NCBI GenBank assembly: GCA_030426765.1
Contig: JAUHXV010000029.1
Coordinates: 1-40,888 of the forward strand
Length of the DNA stretch: 40,888 nucleotides
Reading direction: 5' to 3'
Origin: Bacteroidia bacterium
GTDB taxonomy: Bacteria; Bacteroidota; Bacteroidia; Chitinophagales; Saprospiraceae
The number at the start of each line of letters is the position of its first letter. Within the stretch, counting starts at the first letter, position 1. Shown here piece after piece: positions 1-7,719 of the stretch. Position numbers and translations under genes: made by a program. The notes under the pieces were generated by a model. It had not been told where the DNA came from. It saw only the letters and a program-made list of their open reading frames with translations, and ran no database searches.

Positions 1-659
1 AAGTGCTGGTTGACAGGCTCTCATCTATTCCGGAGTTGGTTGAAAAGTGTCGTGATCTCGATGTTCCCTTACAGAAAGTGCCCAAAGAAAAGCTGGACAG
101 AATGGGAAGCAATCACCAGGGAGTTGCCGCTTACCGTTCTCAGGTGGAGTACACACAGTTGGAAAATCTTGTGCCGCATCTCTTCGAATCCGGGGCAGTT
201 CCTCTGCTGGTGATCCTCGATCGCATCACCGATGTGGGTAATTTTGGTTCGATTAGTCGTTCGGCCGAAGTACTTGGTGCTGATGCTTTGATTTTCCCGG
301 CGAGAGAATCCGCGCAACTCAACAGCGATGCGATCAAACGTTCTGCAGGTGCATTACTTCGTATCCCTTTGTGCAGGGTACGCGATTTGGTGACAGCAGT
401 TAAATATCTCAAGGAAAGTGGCTATGTGATTATCGCGGCTGATGAAAAAGGCAGAACACCGTTGGGGCAAATTGACCTGACAGAACCCATTGCGATTATC
501 ATGGGCTCGGAAGGGGAGGGCATAGCGCCTGAGCTACTCAAACTCGTAGATCACATTTTATTTATTCCTCAAGCCGGACAGCTTGATTCTTTGAACGTAT
601 CGGTAGCCGCCGGAATCATTCTGTATGAAACACAACGGCAGAGAAGCAGCGGTGATTGA
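1..659 (+). CDS. rlmB: 23S rRNA 2'-O-methyltransferase, TrmH/SpoU family (5' partial)
   Basis: The reading frame is open from the window edge, so the N-terminus lies outside; the first in-frame start-like codon is a GTG at 3, but family members have a longer substrate-binding domain. The visible part has the end of that domain and then the complete SpoU/TrmH knotted methyltransferase domain with its three motifs: motif 1 DRITDVGNFGSISRSAE, motif 2 IIMGSEGEGI and motif 3 DSLNVSVAAGIILYE near the C-terminus. Members of this family methylate the 2'-OH of a ribose in rRNA or tRNA using S-adenosylmethionine; RlmB modifies G2251 of 23S rRNA. The RlmB assignment over other SpoU methyltransferases rests on overall resemblance and is less sure than the family. 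Confidence 0.88.
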   Translation, partial: VLVDRLSSIPELVEKCRDLDVPLQKVPKEKLDRMGSNHQGVAAYRSQVEYTQLENLVPHLFESGAVPLLVILDRITDVGNFGSISRSAEVLGADALIFPARESAQLNSDAIKRSAGALLRIPLCRVRDLVTAVKYLKESGYVIIAADEKGRTPLGQIDLTEPIAIIMGSEGEGIAPELLKLVDHILFIPQAGQLDSLNVSVAAGIILYETQRQRSSGD

Positions 660-700
660 TTGAGTGAGTGAAGTTGTGATGGGGTGATGGAGTGATTTTC

Positions 701-779
701 ATGGTCGCGCTTCAGCGCATGACCATCTATATGATAGAACCTAATGAGTTAAAAAACTACCCCGTGCTGTAGCTCGGGG
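701..779. repeat. Pair of REP-like palindromes
   Basis: Two short palindromes lie in the spacer after rlmB. The first (701-726) has arms ATGGTC/GACCAT around an inner GCGCTTCAGCGC. The second (760-779) reads CCCCGTGCTGTAGCTCGGGG. Both share a GC-T-T/G-C/T-A-GC core with a four-base loop. Similar palindromes recur at 1935-1950, 26503-26516 and 26583-26602. The form resembles repetitive extragenic palindromes mobilised by RAYT transposases in other bacteria; no RAYT gene is present here, so the mechanism is an inference. Confidence 0.6.
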
Positions 780-829
780 CCATGCGTAAACCTAATTTAA
801 GAGCCGTGACAAACAATCTACACAAAAAA

Positions 830-960
830 TATCACCTCCTCACCCCATCACTCCCTCACTCCATGATTCGCTCCATCACCCCCTCACCCAATGACTCACT
901 CCCTCACTCCATGATTCGCCCTCTCATCCCCGCACCCTCTCACCTCATCACCCCCTCACT
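830..960 (+). repeat. Degenerate TCAC/CCCTCACTCC quasi-tandem repeat
   Basis: The top strand here is almost free of G and is built from variations of TCACTCC, TCACCCC and CCTCAC. A 24-nt stretch is repeated exactly at 848-871 and 896-919, 48 nt apart, and each copy contains ATGATTCGC. A related sequence on the opposite strand, rich in GTGATGG and GAGTGA, sits at 655-697, so the palindrome pair at 701-779 is bracketed by inverted versions of the same low-complexity sequence. The right part runs into the signal peptide of the following gene. Confidence 0.65.
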
Positions 961-1885
961 TGTGCTAGCGATCATTGCTTCATTCTTCCTTTTCTCCTGC
1001 AAGGGCCCTAAAGCAGTCTCCCAAGGAAATGATGTTCTACCGGATGCGCTGTTGTGGAAAATTGAACATAAGGACATGGATGCACCTTCCTACTTATTTG
1101 GTACGATCCACATGATTCCGCAGGACGATTATTTCACACCGCTCGGTCTTGATGAAGCGTTTGATGCTTGTGAAAAGGTCACCTTTGAGATAGATCTTGA
1201 TGATATGACAGATATAGGTGCACTGGCAGGCCTGATGGGCGCCATGCTGATGAATGATGGCACAACGATTCGTGATCTGCTGACGCGGGAAGAGTATAAA
1301 GAAGTGTCGGATTATTTTGAAGAAATGGGATTGCCGATGGGCCTGTTGGGAAGTATTAAGCCTATGTTTCTCTCCATGTTAGCTGAACTAAATATGGATC
1401 CTTCCTCGTTGCAATCCGATGATATAGTTTCGTATGAAATGGAGCTCTACGAACGTGCTCAGGCTTCCGGAAAATCAGTGGGTGGGCTGGAGACGATGGC
1501 ATATCAGATGTCATTGTTTGACAGCATTCCTTATCAGGATCAGGCACAGATACTGCTTGATGCCGTGCGCAGCACAGATCTCGAAAGTGATATGTTTGAA
1601 GAAACCGTAGCACTTTACAAGCAACAAAAAATCGAATCCATGGTCGCTATTGCCGTAGATATGGAAGAATCAGAATTTGGTGGCTATGAAGACCTTCTTC
1701 TCAACAACCGCAATCAAAACTGGATCCCGGTGATGAAACAGCAAATGGAAAAACGCCCCGTCTTTTTTGCAGTCGGTGCTGGCCATCTCGCCGGAGAACA
1801 AGGAGTCATCAAACTCTTAAGGAAAGAAGGCTATACGCTGACGCCTGTGTCGGTGTATAAAGCCGGGAATCCGCAGAAGATCTGA
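911..1885 (+). CDS. TraB/GumN family lipoprotein
   Basis: About 324 residues from the ATG at 911. A signal peptide with a hydrophobic stretch (LVLAIIASFFLF) ends in a lipobox LFSC with Cys30, so this is probably a membrane-anchored lipoprotein. The mature part starts with LLWKIEHKDMDAPSYLFGTIH; GTIH (about 64-67) and GAGHL (about 289-293) are the two conserved Gly/His motifs of the TraB/GumN (TIKI-like) fold, a putative metal-dependent protease family. The substrate is unknown. The frame stays open upstream to an ATG at 782, with another ATG at 863, but those additional residues are translated low-complexity repeat. I chose 911 because it gives a normal lipoprotein signal peptide. The start is uncertain; the family is fairly sure. 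Confidence 0.82.
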   Translation: MIRPLIPAPSHLITPSLVLAIIASFFLFSCKGPKAVSQGNDVLPDALLWKIEHKDMDAPSYLFGTIHMIPQDDYFTPLGLDEAFDACEKVTFEIDLDDMTDIGALAGLMGAMLMNDGTTIRDLLTREEYKEVSDYFEEMGLPMGLLGSIKPMFLSMLAELNMDPSSLQSDDIVSYEMELYERAQASGKSVGGLETMAYQMSLFDSIPYQDQAQILLDAVRSTDLESDMFEETVALYKQQKIESMVAIAVDMEESEFGGYEDLLLNNRNQNWIPVMKQQMEKRPVFFAVGAGHLAGEQGVIKLLRKEGYTLTPVSVYKAGNPQKI

Positions 1886-1903
1886 AGAAGTGATGATCTC
1901 CTT

Positions 1904-1950
1904 CGCTGAAGCTTCTGTGATCAAAGGTCTCCTCCGCTGAAGCTTCAGCG
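1904..1950. repeat. Perfect 16-bp palindrome and a degenerate copy
   Basis: CGCTGAAGCTTCAGCG at 1935-1950 is a perfect palindrome. A partial copy, CGCTGAAGCTTCTGTG, begins at 1904, 31 nt upstream, in a similar context (CTCC just before each). The GCTTCAGC half matches the core of the palindrome at 701-726, so these probably belong to the same dispersed family. Confidence 0.55.
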
Positions 1951-2056
1951 ACTATGAGGTAATCTGTGGAACGGCGCAGCCCCTGACCCCTGTTTTTCTT
2001 CGCTTCGCTACAAAAATCCCGGGGGGCTTACCCGCTTTGTAAGGCATGGAGCACGG

Positions 2057-2072
2057 TTCCGATACATCGGAA
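2057..2072. repeat. 16-bp palindrome TTCCGATACATCGGAA
   Basis: TTCCGATACATCGGAA is a near-perfect palindrome in non-coding sequence. A sequence with the same design, ATCCGGATATATCGGGAT, occurs at 26553-26570 in another gene-poor spacer. Two independent copies in non-coding DNA suggest a dispersed palindromic element. Confidence 0.45.
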
Positions 2073-2134
2073 GGGGCATGGGCAATCTGTGACATAGCAC
2101 TTAGAAAAAAATCCAAATCTATCTCAAGGAAAGT

Positions 2135-2167
2135 ATCCCCTTTTCGAGGGGGATCACGCGCAGCGTG
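2135..2167. repeat. Tandem hairpins in the uvrA 3' spacer
   Basis: Two adjacent inverted repeats: ATCCCC (2135-2140) with GGGGAT (2149-2154), then CACGC-GCA-GCGTG (2155-2167), followed by GAGGGGGTT. There is no T-tract on either side, so a terminator role is not supported. The composite shape looks like a small dispersed intergenic element, but only one copy is present in this window. Confidence 0.4.
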
Positions 2168-2245
2168 AGGGGGTTCTCCGTGATACAGAAACGTCAGGAT
2201 CAAGTGAACGGGACACCCCCGCTCTACGCCCCCAGCTTTGATTCT

Positions 2246-2281
2246 CGCAAAGCCGCAAAGTCGCAAAGAATAAGCGCAAAG
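2246..2281 (+). repeat. CGCAAAG quasi-tandem repeat
   Basis: Four copies of CGCAAAG occur at 2246, 2254, 2262 and 2275, the first three with a period of 8 nt and the last after a short insertion. They lie in non-coding sequence 130 nt from the uvrA stop codon. No coding or known regulatory role is apparent. Confidence 0.6.
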
Positions 2282-2367
2282 AAAAGTAACTCTGTCCAAC
2301 TTCCTTATGCCCATGTACAGGACAATCATTCTTCATTTTTCCGATTTTCAATCTTCACTTTCCGCCG

Positions 2368-2405
2368 TGCTCCATGCCCCATGCTCCATGCCCCATGCTC
2401 CATGC
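2368..2405 (+). repeat. 14-bp tandem repeat at the uvrA 3' end
   Basis: About 2.5 exact copies of the 14-mer TGCTCCATGCCCCA, ending directly before the uvrA stop codon (2406-2408, minus strand). It is upstream of nothing on the plus strand and lies in the uvrA 3' untranslated region on the minus strand. Confidence 0.65.
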
Positions 2406-5258
2406 CTATAGCTTGCCCTTCAGATACTCACCCGTCACACTCTCCTTACACTTAGCCACCGTCTCGGGCGTGCCTTGTACGACTAACTTTCCACCTTCAT
2501 CACCACCGCCGGGACCGAGATCAACCACCCAGTCAGCCGTCTTGATGACTTCAAGATTGTGCTCGATGATGATCACAGAATGACCCCGCTCCACCAACGC
2601 ATTGATCGCTTTCAATAAGATGCTGATATCATGAAAATGCAAGCCGGTGGTAGGCTCATCGAAGATGAACAACAGATGTCTGTCTTCTTTTTCCTTGCCA
2701 AGAAAGGAAGCCAGCTTTACACGCTGCGCTTCACCACCAGAGAGGGTGCTCGAAGCTTGTCCTAGTTTAATATACCCAAGCCCCACATCATGGAGCGGCC
2801 TGAGTCGCTCAACGATATCATGCTCCTCTTCGAAAAATTCGAGTGCCTCATCAACGCTGCACTCCAGGATGTCGTAAATGTTTTTTCCATGGTAGCGCAC
2901 ATCCAGAATCGGTTTCTGAAAGCGCTTGCCACCACACTCATCACATACGAGTTTGACATCGGCGAGAAACTGCATTTCCACGACAATCTCACCATCCCCT
3001 TTGCAGGTCTCACATCGTCCGCCTTCTACGTTAAATGAAAAATGTTTGGGCTTGAACCCATTCACCTTCGCCATGTGCTGCTCGGTCATGAGTTTGCGGA
3101 TCGCATCGTACGCTTTGATGTAGGTGATATGATTAGATCGCGAACTACGACCCAATGCCTGCTGGCCGATCACTTCGATGCCTTCGATGCGCTTGTAATC
3201 GCCGCCAAGGGCTTTGAGTAAGTTGGCATTCGAACCGGAAGTGATACCGAGTGCATTGGATAAGGCCGGTTCGAGGATGTGGCGTATCAAGGTAGTCTTA
3301 CCAGATCCACTCACACCGGTTACCACCGTCAGACAATACAACGGGATCTGTATGTCGATGTCCTGCAGATTGTGCAGTCGCGCGCCCTGAATTAAAATTT
3401 TATTCGATGACGTACGTCGCTTCTTCGGCGTTTCAACTTTTTTAATGCCGGTCAGATACTGATGCGTGATGCTGTTGATTTTGCCGCCTTTATTTTGCAT
3501 AAAATCATCATAGCTTCCGCTGTACACAATCTCACCCCCAAAGACTCCCGCCTCCGGTCCAACATCAATGACATAGTCCGCCTGACGCATGATTTCTTCT
3601 TCATGCTCCACCACGACAACTGTATTTCCCAGGTCACGCAGCTCGTGAAGCACATTCAATAATTGTCCGGTGTCTTTTGGATGTAATCCGATACTCGGTT
3701 CGTCGAGGATATACAGCGAACTGGTCAGGTTGCTACCAAGGTTGCGCGTCAGGTGAATGCGCTGCGTTTCACCCCCACTGAGTGTAGAGGAGATGCGCTC
3801 CAGATGCAGGTATCCGAGGCCTACCTGGCTCATGGTGCGCAGTCTGTTTCTGATTTCAAATAAGATGCGCGCTGCAGCTTGTTCTTCGGTTTTTGATAAT
3901 TTGATTTTTTCAAAAAATGTCCGCAGATCCCTGATCGACATATTGGCTAATTCGGGAAGCGATTTTCCATTCACCTTCACATAAGTTGCTTCCGGACGCA
4001 GTCTGCCTCCCCCGCAATCCGTACAGGTGGTACGTCCGCGATAGCGTGCTAACATGACGCGGTTTTGGATTTTATAACTGGCCTGTTCGAGTTCTTCGAA
4101 AAACGCATAGATCCCTTTGATGTCTCCCTGCCCGTCCCACAGAATTTTTCGCTCTGCCAGATTCAGATCCCGATAGGCGCGATGCGTGGGAAAATCTATC
4201 TGGCTGCTTTTTTTAATAAAATTCTTCTTCCATCTGGAGGACTTTTCTCCGGTCCAGGGCGCGACAGCACCTTCAAAAACACTGAGCGTCGCATCCGGAA
4301 TCACCTTGTCTTCATCAATCCCGATGATCCGCCCAAATCCTTCGCATCGCGGACAGGCACCGACAGGATTGTTGTAATTGAAAAGTTTGGGTTCGGGTTC
4401 GATAAAGGTCAGCCCGTCCATTTCAAACCGGTTATTGAAAGAAGTTTGTGTGCCATCAGTTGACTCAATCAGACATTCTCCATGGGCTTCATAAAATGCC
4501 GTTTGTGCACTATCTGCCACTCTTTTTTTGAAATCCTCATCATGCGTCAACGGGAATCGATCCACGACCAGGCTGAGCTCACCTTTTTCTAATTCAAAGG
4601 CTTTTTGCTTGACTAGTTTTTTGTTTTCCTCCAGGAAGTCATCGATCCGCATGGTTTTACCTTTCCACTGAATCCGCGTATATCCTTTTTGGAGCAGGAG
4701 CTGACATTCTTTTTCGAGCGTGCGCTTCTGATCCAGGATCTGGAGTGGGGCGATGATCATGAGGCGTTCGCCTTCTTTGAAGCTGAAAATGAAATCCACC
4801 ACATCTGTAACGGTATGCTTTCGGACTTTCTCACCGGAGATGGGACTGATCGTCTGGCCGACACGGGCATAGAGGAGACGGAGATAGTCATAGATCTCGG
4901 TCATCGAACCCACCGTACTTCTGGCATTTCCTCCCGTAACGCGTTGTTCGATGGCGATCGCCGGGCAGATGCCGCGGATATGGTCCACATCCGGTTTTTT
5001 CATCCGGTTGAGAAATTGACGGGCATAGGAACTCAGGCTCTCTACATAGCGGCGTTGGCCTTCCGCATATAAGGTGTCCATGATGAGGGAGGATTTTCCG
5101 GATCCGGAGAGGCCGGTGACCACCACCAATTGCTGTTTGGGGATGGCTACAGAGACATTTTTGAGATTATTGCTCCGGGCCCCGACAATCTCGATTTGCC
5201 TTGATTTTGAGGAGGAAGCAGGTGTTTTGGTGGACTTTTTTGCGGATTTTACAGCCAT
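2406..5258 (-). CDS. uvrA: UvrABC excinuclease subunit A
   Basis: A full-length UvrA of 950 residues, the damage-recognition ATPase of nucleotide excision repair. Two ABC modules are visible: Walker A GLSGSGKS at 49-56 and GVSGSGKT in the second half, signatures LSGGETQR and LSGGEAQR, and Walker B LYILDEPSIGLHP and LFIFDEPTTGLH. The C-terminal zinc finger is intact (CETC and CDEC). The N-terminal zinc finger is not classical: GACPRCEGFG supplies the second CxxC, but the first CxxC is absent and only ECLIE is seen there. It begins with a basic Ser/Thr/Lys-rich tail of about 20 residues. The form resembles the UvrA paralogue of Bacteroidota with DECLL at that position; a second uvrA elsewhere in the genome is possible. 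No nearby uvrB or uvrC. Confidence 0.95.
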   Translation of the reverse strand: MAVKSAKKSTKTPASSSKSRQIEIVGARSNNLKNVSVAIPKQQLVVVTGLSGSGKSSLIMDTLYAEGQRRYVESLSSYARQFLNRMKKPDVDHIRGICPAIAIEQRVTGGNARSTVGSMTEIYDYLRLLYARVGQTISPISGEKVRKHTVTDVVDFIFSFKEGERLMIIAPLQILDQKRTLEKECQLLLQKGYTRIQWKGKTMRIDDFLEENKKLVKQKAFELEKGELSLVVDRFPLTHDEDFKKRVADSAQTAFYEAHGECLIESTDGTQTSFNNRFEMDGLTFIEPEPKLFNYNNPVGACPRCEGFGRIIGIDEDKVIPDATLSVFEGAVAPWTGEKSSRWKKNFIKKSSQIDFPTHRAYRDLNLAERKILWDGQGDIKGIYAFFEELEQASYKIQNRVMLARYRGRTTCTDCGGGRLRPEATYVKVNGKSLPELANMSIRDLRTFFEKIKLSKTEEQAAARILFEIRNRLRTMSQVGLGYLHLERISSTLSGGETQRIHLTRNLGSNLTSSLYILDEPSIGLHPKDTGQLLNVLHELRDLGNTVVVVEHEEEIMRQADYVIDVGPEAGVFGGEIVYSGSYDDFMQNKGGKINSITHQYLTGIKKVETPKKRRTSSNKILIQGARLHNLQDIDIQIPLYCLTVVTGVSGSGKTTLIRHILEPALSNALGITSGSNANLLKALGGDYKRIEGIEVIGQQALGRSSRSNHITYIKAYDAIRKLMTEQHMAKVNGFKPKHFSFNVEGGRCETCKGDGEIVVEMQFLADVKLVCDECGGKRFQKPILDVRYHGKNIYDILECSVDEALEFFEEEHDIVERLRPLHDVGLGYIKLGQASSTLSGGEAQRVKLASFLGKEKEDRHLLFIFDEPTTGLHFHDISILLKAINALVERGHSVIIIEHNLEVIKTADWVVDLGPGGGDEGGKLVVQGTPETVAKCKESVTGEYLKGKL

Positions 5259-5527
5259 AATGCTTCGAATTGGCGCACTTTTTGCGACGATATTGTGTTC
5301 TAAATAATGGGAAAACTGCCTGGCAGCTAAACCGTGTGTTGAACCGTTAAGTTCTTGTTAAAAGAATTTTATCTCAAAAAAAATTTGGCACAAAGAAAGG
5401 AATTCCCTTAGTTTAGCGTAAGATTTATTCACAGATCACCATAAATAGCTATATATAGAAAGTACTCTACACTGTTTTTAAGACAAGGATTACCACTGAA
5501 ATCCGCCTATTTTTTGACTGTCAAAAC
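5259..5527. other. Divergent spacer between uvrA and the sigma factor gene
   Basis: 269 bp, AT-rich, holding the promoters of two divergent genes. Towards the sigma gene there is TATTTTTTG at 5508-5516, one base longer than the TAnnTTTG consensus. No convincing box was found for uvrA, and no LexA-like operator could be recognised. Confidence 0.4.
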
Positions 5528-6115
5528 ATGTGTAGTATGCAAGTACAAGCTTATGATGATCACCAGCTAATTGAAGCTTACCTGGCCGGAGACGAGGCCG
5601 CTTTTTCCACTCTTTTACATCGACACAAAGCCAAGATCTACTCTTCGATCTATATGTTTACCAAAGATCGCGAGTTGGCCGATGACCTCTTTCAGGATGT
5701 GTTTATCAAAATCATAGACACTCTCCGCAAAGGAAAGTACAACCACGAAGGCAAGTTCCTTCAGTGGGCGCTGAGAATAGCCTACAATATGTGCGTGGAT
5801 CAGTTCAGACGATCCAAGCGCCGCTCAAAAGTATCCGCTACAGAGACCTTTGATATTTTTGATATTCTCGAAAGTGAGGATCCGAATCGCGAGAGCACCA
5901 TGATCCGCGATCAGACGCATCATCGCGTTCGCGCCCTGGTGGATATGCTTCCATCGGAGCAGCGTGAAGTGGTGATCCTCAGACACTATGCCGATATGTC
6001 ATTTAAAGAAATTGCCTGTCTCACAGACGTGAGCATCAATACAGCACTTGGTCGTATGCGTTACGCCCTCATTAATATTCGCAAACTGATCGAAGAAAAA
6101 GAACTGGTGATTTAA
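5528..6115 (+). CDS. ECF-type RNA polymerase sigma factor
   Basis: 195 residues with the two-domain plan of extracytoplasmic-function sigma factors. Region 2 spans about 10-100, with DRELADDLFQDVFIKII and the -10 recognition helix segment ALRIAYNMCVDQFRRSKRR. Region 4 spans about 135-190, with LPSEQREVVILRHYADMSFKEIACLTDVSINTALGRMRYAL, a helix-turn-helix. A second ATG at 5537 would remove three residues and is equally plausible. No anti-sigma factor adjoins: uvrA is divergent, pdxH is convergent, and a terminator follows, so it is an orphan single-gene unit. It directs RNA polymerase to a subset of promoters; the regulon cannot be inferred. Confidence 0.92.
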   Translation: MCSMQVQAYDDHQLIEAYLAGDEAAFSTLLHRHKAKIYSSIYMFTKDRELADDLFQDVFIKIIDTLRKGKYNHEGKFLQWALRIAYNMCVDQFRRSKRRSKVSATETFDIFDILESEDPNRESTMIRDQTHHRVRALVDMLPSEQREVVILRHYADMSFKEIACLTDVSINTALGRMRYALINIRKLIEEKELVI

Positions 6116-6180
6116 ATGTATTGTACATGAAGCTCAGGTGTAAAAACCGGCTTCACATCGTTTTGAAACAGGAAGTATTA

Positions 6181-6217
6181 AAGCAGGAACCTGATCCGGG
6201 TGCCTGCTTTATTTTTT
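6181..6217 (+). terminator. Rho-independent terminator after the sigma factor gene
   Basis: Stem AAGCAGG (6181-6187) with CCTGCTT (6203-6209), extended inward by ACC/GGGT, then a T-rich tail ATTTTTT to 6217. It lies 65 nt after the sigma gene stop and before the convergent pdxH. Confidence 0.8.
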
Positions 6218-6234
6218 ACACGCTTGAAAACAAG

Positions 6235-6879
6235 CTAGGGAGCTAAACGCTCGGCGATCCAAAAGCCATCTGCGTTTTTTCTGTAATGAAATCGATCATG
6301 CAGGCGATCATTTCTTCCCTGCCAGAACTCAATCGTCACAGGTCTCACCAAATAGCCTCCCCAATGGGGTGGAGCGGGTAGAGGGTCCTGTTCTTTAAAG
6401 CGCTCTCGAATTGAGATTATCTTATCTTCAAGCACTGATCGGTCAGCAATCACTTTACTTTGCGGGGAGGCCCAGGCACCGATCTGACTGCCTAATGGCC
6501 TGCTCTGAAAGTACGCGGCTGATTTTTCACTACTTACTTTTTCCACAACGCCCTCGATGCGCACCTGCCGCTCCAGTTTTTGCCAGAAAAACAATAATGT
6601 CACTTTCGGATTTTCGGCCATGTCCTGCGCTTTTCTGCTTTCGTAATTGGTGAAAAACTCAAAACCATCCGGACTGGTACCCTTTAACAAGACCGTTCTG
6701 GCAGAAGGTTGTCCATCTGCATTTGCAGTGGCAAGCGTCATGGCATTCGGCTCTTCAACTTTCGCATCGAGGCATTCCTGCCACCAGCGGGCAAACATAT
6801 CCATGGGATCAGGTGTGAGATCCGCTTTGGTTAACTCCCCGGAGGTGTAAGATTTTCGAAGGTCTCCAAGATTTTTCAC
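6235..6879 (-). CDS. pdxH: Pyridoxamine/pyridoxine 5'-phosphate oxidase
   Basis: 214 residues, the usual length. PdxH is the FMN-dependent cytosolic enzyme that oxidises pyridoxine 5'-phosphate or pyridoxamine 5'-phosphate to pyridoxal 5'-phosphate. Visible family marks are NAMTLATANADGQPSARTVLLKG (start of the FMN-binding split barrel), FFTNYESRKAQDMAENP, ERQVRIEGVVEKV, SRPLGSQIGAWASPQS and the C-terminal signature VTIEFWQGRNDRLHDRF ending ERLAP. Single gene, convergent with the sigma factor gene. A TATCTTTA sequence on the minus strand at 6921-6928 could be its -7 element, with one mismatch to the consensus. Confidence 0.96.
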   Translation of the reverse strand: MKNLGDLRKSYTSGELTKADLTPDPMDMFARWWQECLDAKVEEPNAMTLATANADGQPSARTVLLKGTSPDGFEFFTNYESRKAQDMAENPKVTLLFFWQKLERQVRIEGVVEKVSSEKSAAYFQSRPLGSQIGAWASPQSKVIADRSVLEDKIISIRERFKEQDPLPAPPHWGGYLVRPVTIEFWQGRNDRLHDRFHYRKNADGFWIAERLAP

Positions 6880-7064
6880 GTGCCTTTGGATTTATATCGG
6901 TGTCTCCCGATTGCGTGCTGTAAAGATACTATCCGACCCCGAGTTTTGACGTTGAACCGCTTTCAAGGCGATGGATGGATAGAAAAAATGTCTTTTTCCG
7001 GTCTAAAAGCTACTCCCTGAAACCCTCCGGTGACAGCCAATGTTCTTATCTTACCGTTCAGATT

Positions 7065-7640
7065 ATGATGAAAAAAATCAGATTGATCAGACCCATACTC
7101 CTGCTGCCAATATTGACTGTAGCTTTAATTGTTTCCTGTAAGGAAGAATCACCTGTGCTGTCCAATCCGGTTGAAGTGATCAACATGATCACGGTAACCT
7201 TATCACCTGTTGGCGGAGGAGAGCCCGCGTTCTGGTCCTACAGTGATCCGGATGGTCCCGGTGGAGATGGTCCGGAGGTCATCTGGGAACCTCTCAAACC
7301 CTTCACGATTTATATTGGCGAGATCAGACTTTTTGATGCTTCCGTGACACCGCCTGTGGAAATCACAGAAGAGATTAAAGCGGAAGCAGATGTGCATCAG
7401 TTTTTTTATGATTTCAGAGACGTGGCTTCATCTTTCAAATACCTTGATTTTGATGATAATGGGTATCCTCTCGGATTTGAAATTGAGTTTATCGCCTATG
7501 AGTACGGAGAAGGCCTTCTGAATATCAATCTTGTCCATCTGGCCGAAAAAGATATCCCCGGTGTCAGCGATGGCGATATCACCAATGCTGGTGGCTATAC
7601 AGATCTGGATATGAATTTCCTCGTAAGGATAAAAGAATAG
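7065..7640 (+). CDS. Lipoprotein, paralogue of the lipoprotein at 8219
   Basis: From the ATG at 7065 this is a 191-residue lipoprotein: basic start MMKKIRLIRP, hydrophobic stretch and lipobox LIVSCKEE. The frame is open 30 codons further upstream, but those residues look like untranslated leader. The mature part aligns by eye over its whole length with the protein at 8219: acidic Gly-rich SDPDGPGGDGPEV, EADVHQFFY, NGYPLGF, and GVSDGDITNAGGYTDLD near the C-terminus. Such proteins are found beside TonB-dependent receptors in Bacteroidota; I recall them annotated as a periplasmic-binding-fold superfamily, but function is not established. It is the first gene of the presumed metal-uptake cluster. 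TATCTTAC at 7048-7055 is a weak promoter candidate. Confidence 0.75.
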   Translation: MMKKIRLIRPILLLPILTVALIVSCKEESPVLSNPVEVINMITVTLSPVGGGEPAFWSYSDPDGPGGDGPEVIWEPLKPFTIYIGEIRLFDASVTPPVEITEEIKAEADVHQFFYDFRDVASSFKYLDFDDNGYPLGFEIEFIAYEYGEGLLNINLVHLAEKDIPGVSDGDITNAGGYTDLDMNFLVRIKE

Positions 7641-7676
7641 GGACCTTGCTCCTATAGGCAACCCTCTTACGGTCAG

Positions 7677-7709
7677 TTTTGTTGATCCATTTTATGATCT
7701 GTATCTTTG
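7677..7709 (+). promoter_or_regulatory. Bacteroidota-type promoter for the 7720 gene
   Basis: TTTTG at 7677-7681 and TATCTTTG at 7702-7709, 20 nt apart, match the -33 TTTG and -7 TAnnTTTG elements of the main Bacteroidota sigma factor. The start codon is 10 nt after the -7 box, so the leader would be very short. It implies that the His-rich gene, the second lipoprotein and the receptor are transcribed separately from the first lipoprotein. Confidence 0.7.
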
Positions 7710-7719
7710 CGCGCTGTTC

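Larger units (their letters stand above)
1886..2405. other. 520-bp spacer, no supported gene, repeat-rich
   Basis: No ORF here looks like a protein: the open frames on either strand translate repeats and lack any recognisable start or domain. The spacer holds several separate short elements listed individually: palindromes at 1904-1950 and 2057-2072, G/C hairpins at 2135-2167, a CGCAAAG repeat at 2246-2281 and an ATGCTCC/ATGCCCC repeat at 2368-2405. It lies between a plus-strand gene and the 3' end of uvrA (minus), so it is a convergent intergenic region. Confidence 0.6.

Noticed and set aside
782-910. Extended N-terminus of the TraB/GumN lipoprotein
   Set aside because: The residues are translated low-complexity repeat ahead of a complete signal peptide starting at 911; kept only as an alternative start.
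848-919. CRISPR-like direct repeats
   Set aside because: Only two exact copies with a spacer of the same low-complexity type, no cas genes, and the unit is coding; not a CRISPR array.
1952-2455. Open frames on both strands in the uvrA 3' spacer (125 and 96 codons)
   Set aside because: They translate palindromes and tandem repeats, and the second runs into the 3' end of uvrA; no start signal or domain.
4065-4463. 132-codon plus-strand frame within uvrA
   Set aside because: The minus-strand uvrA is complete and has conserved ATPase motifs over the same bases.
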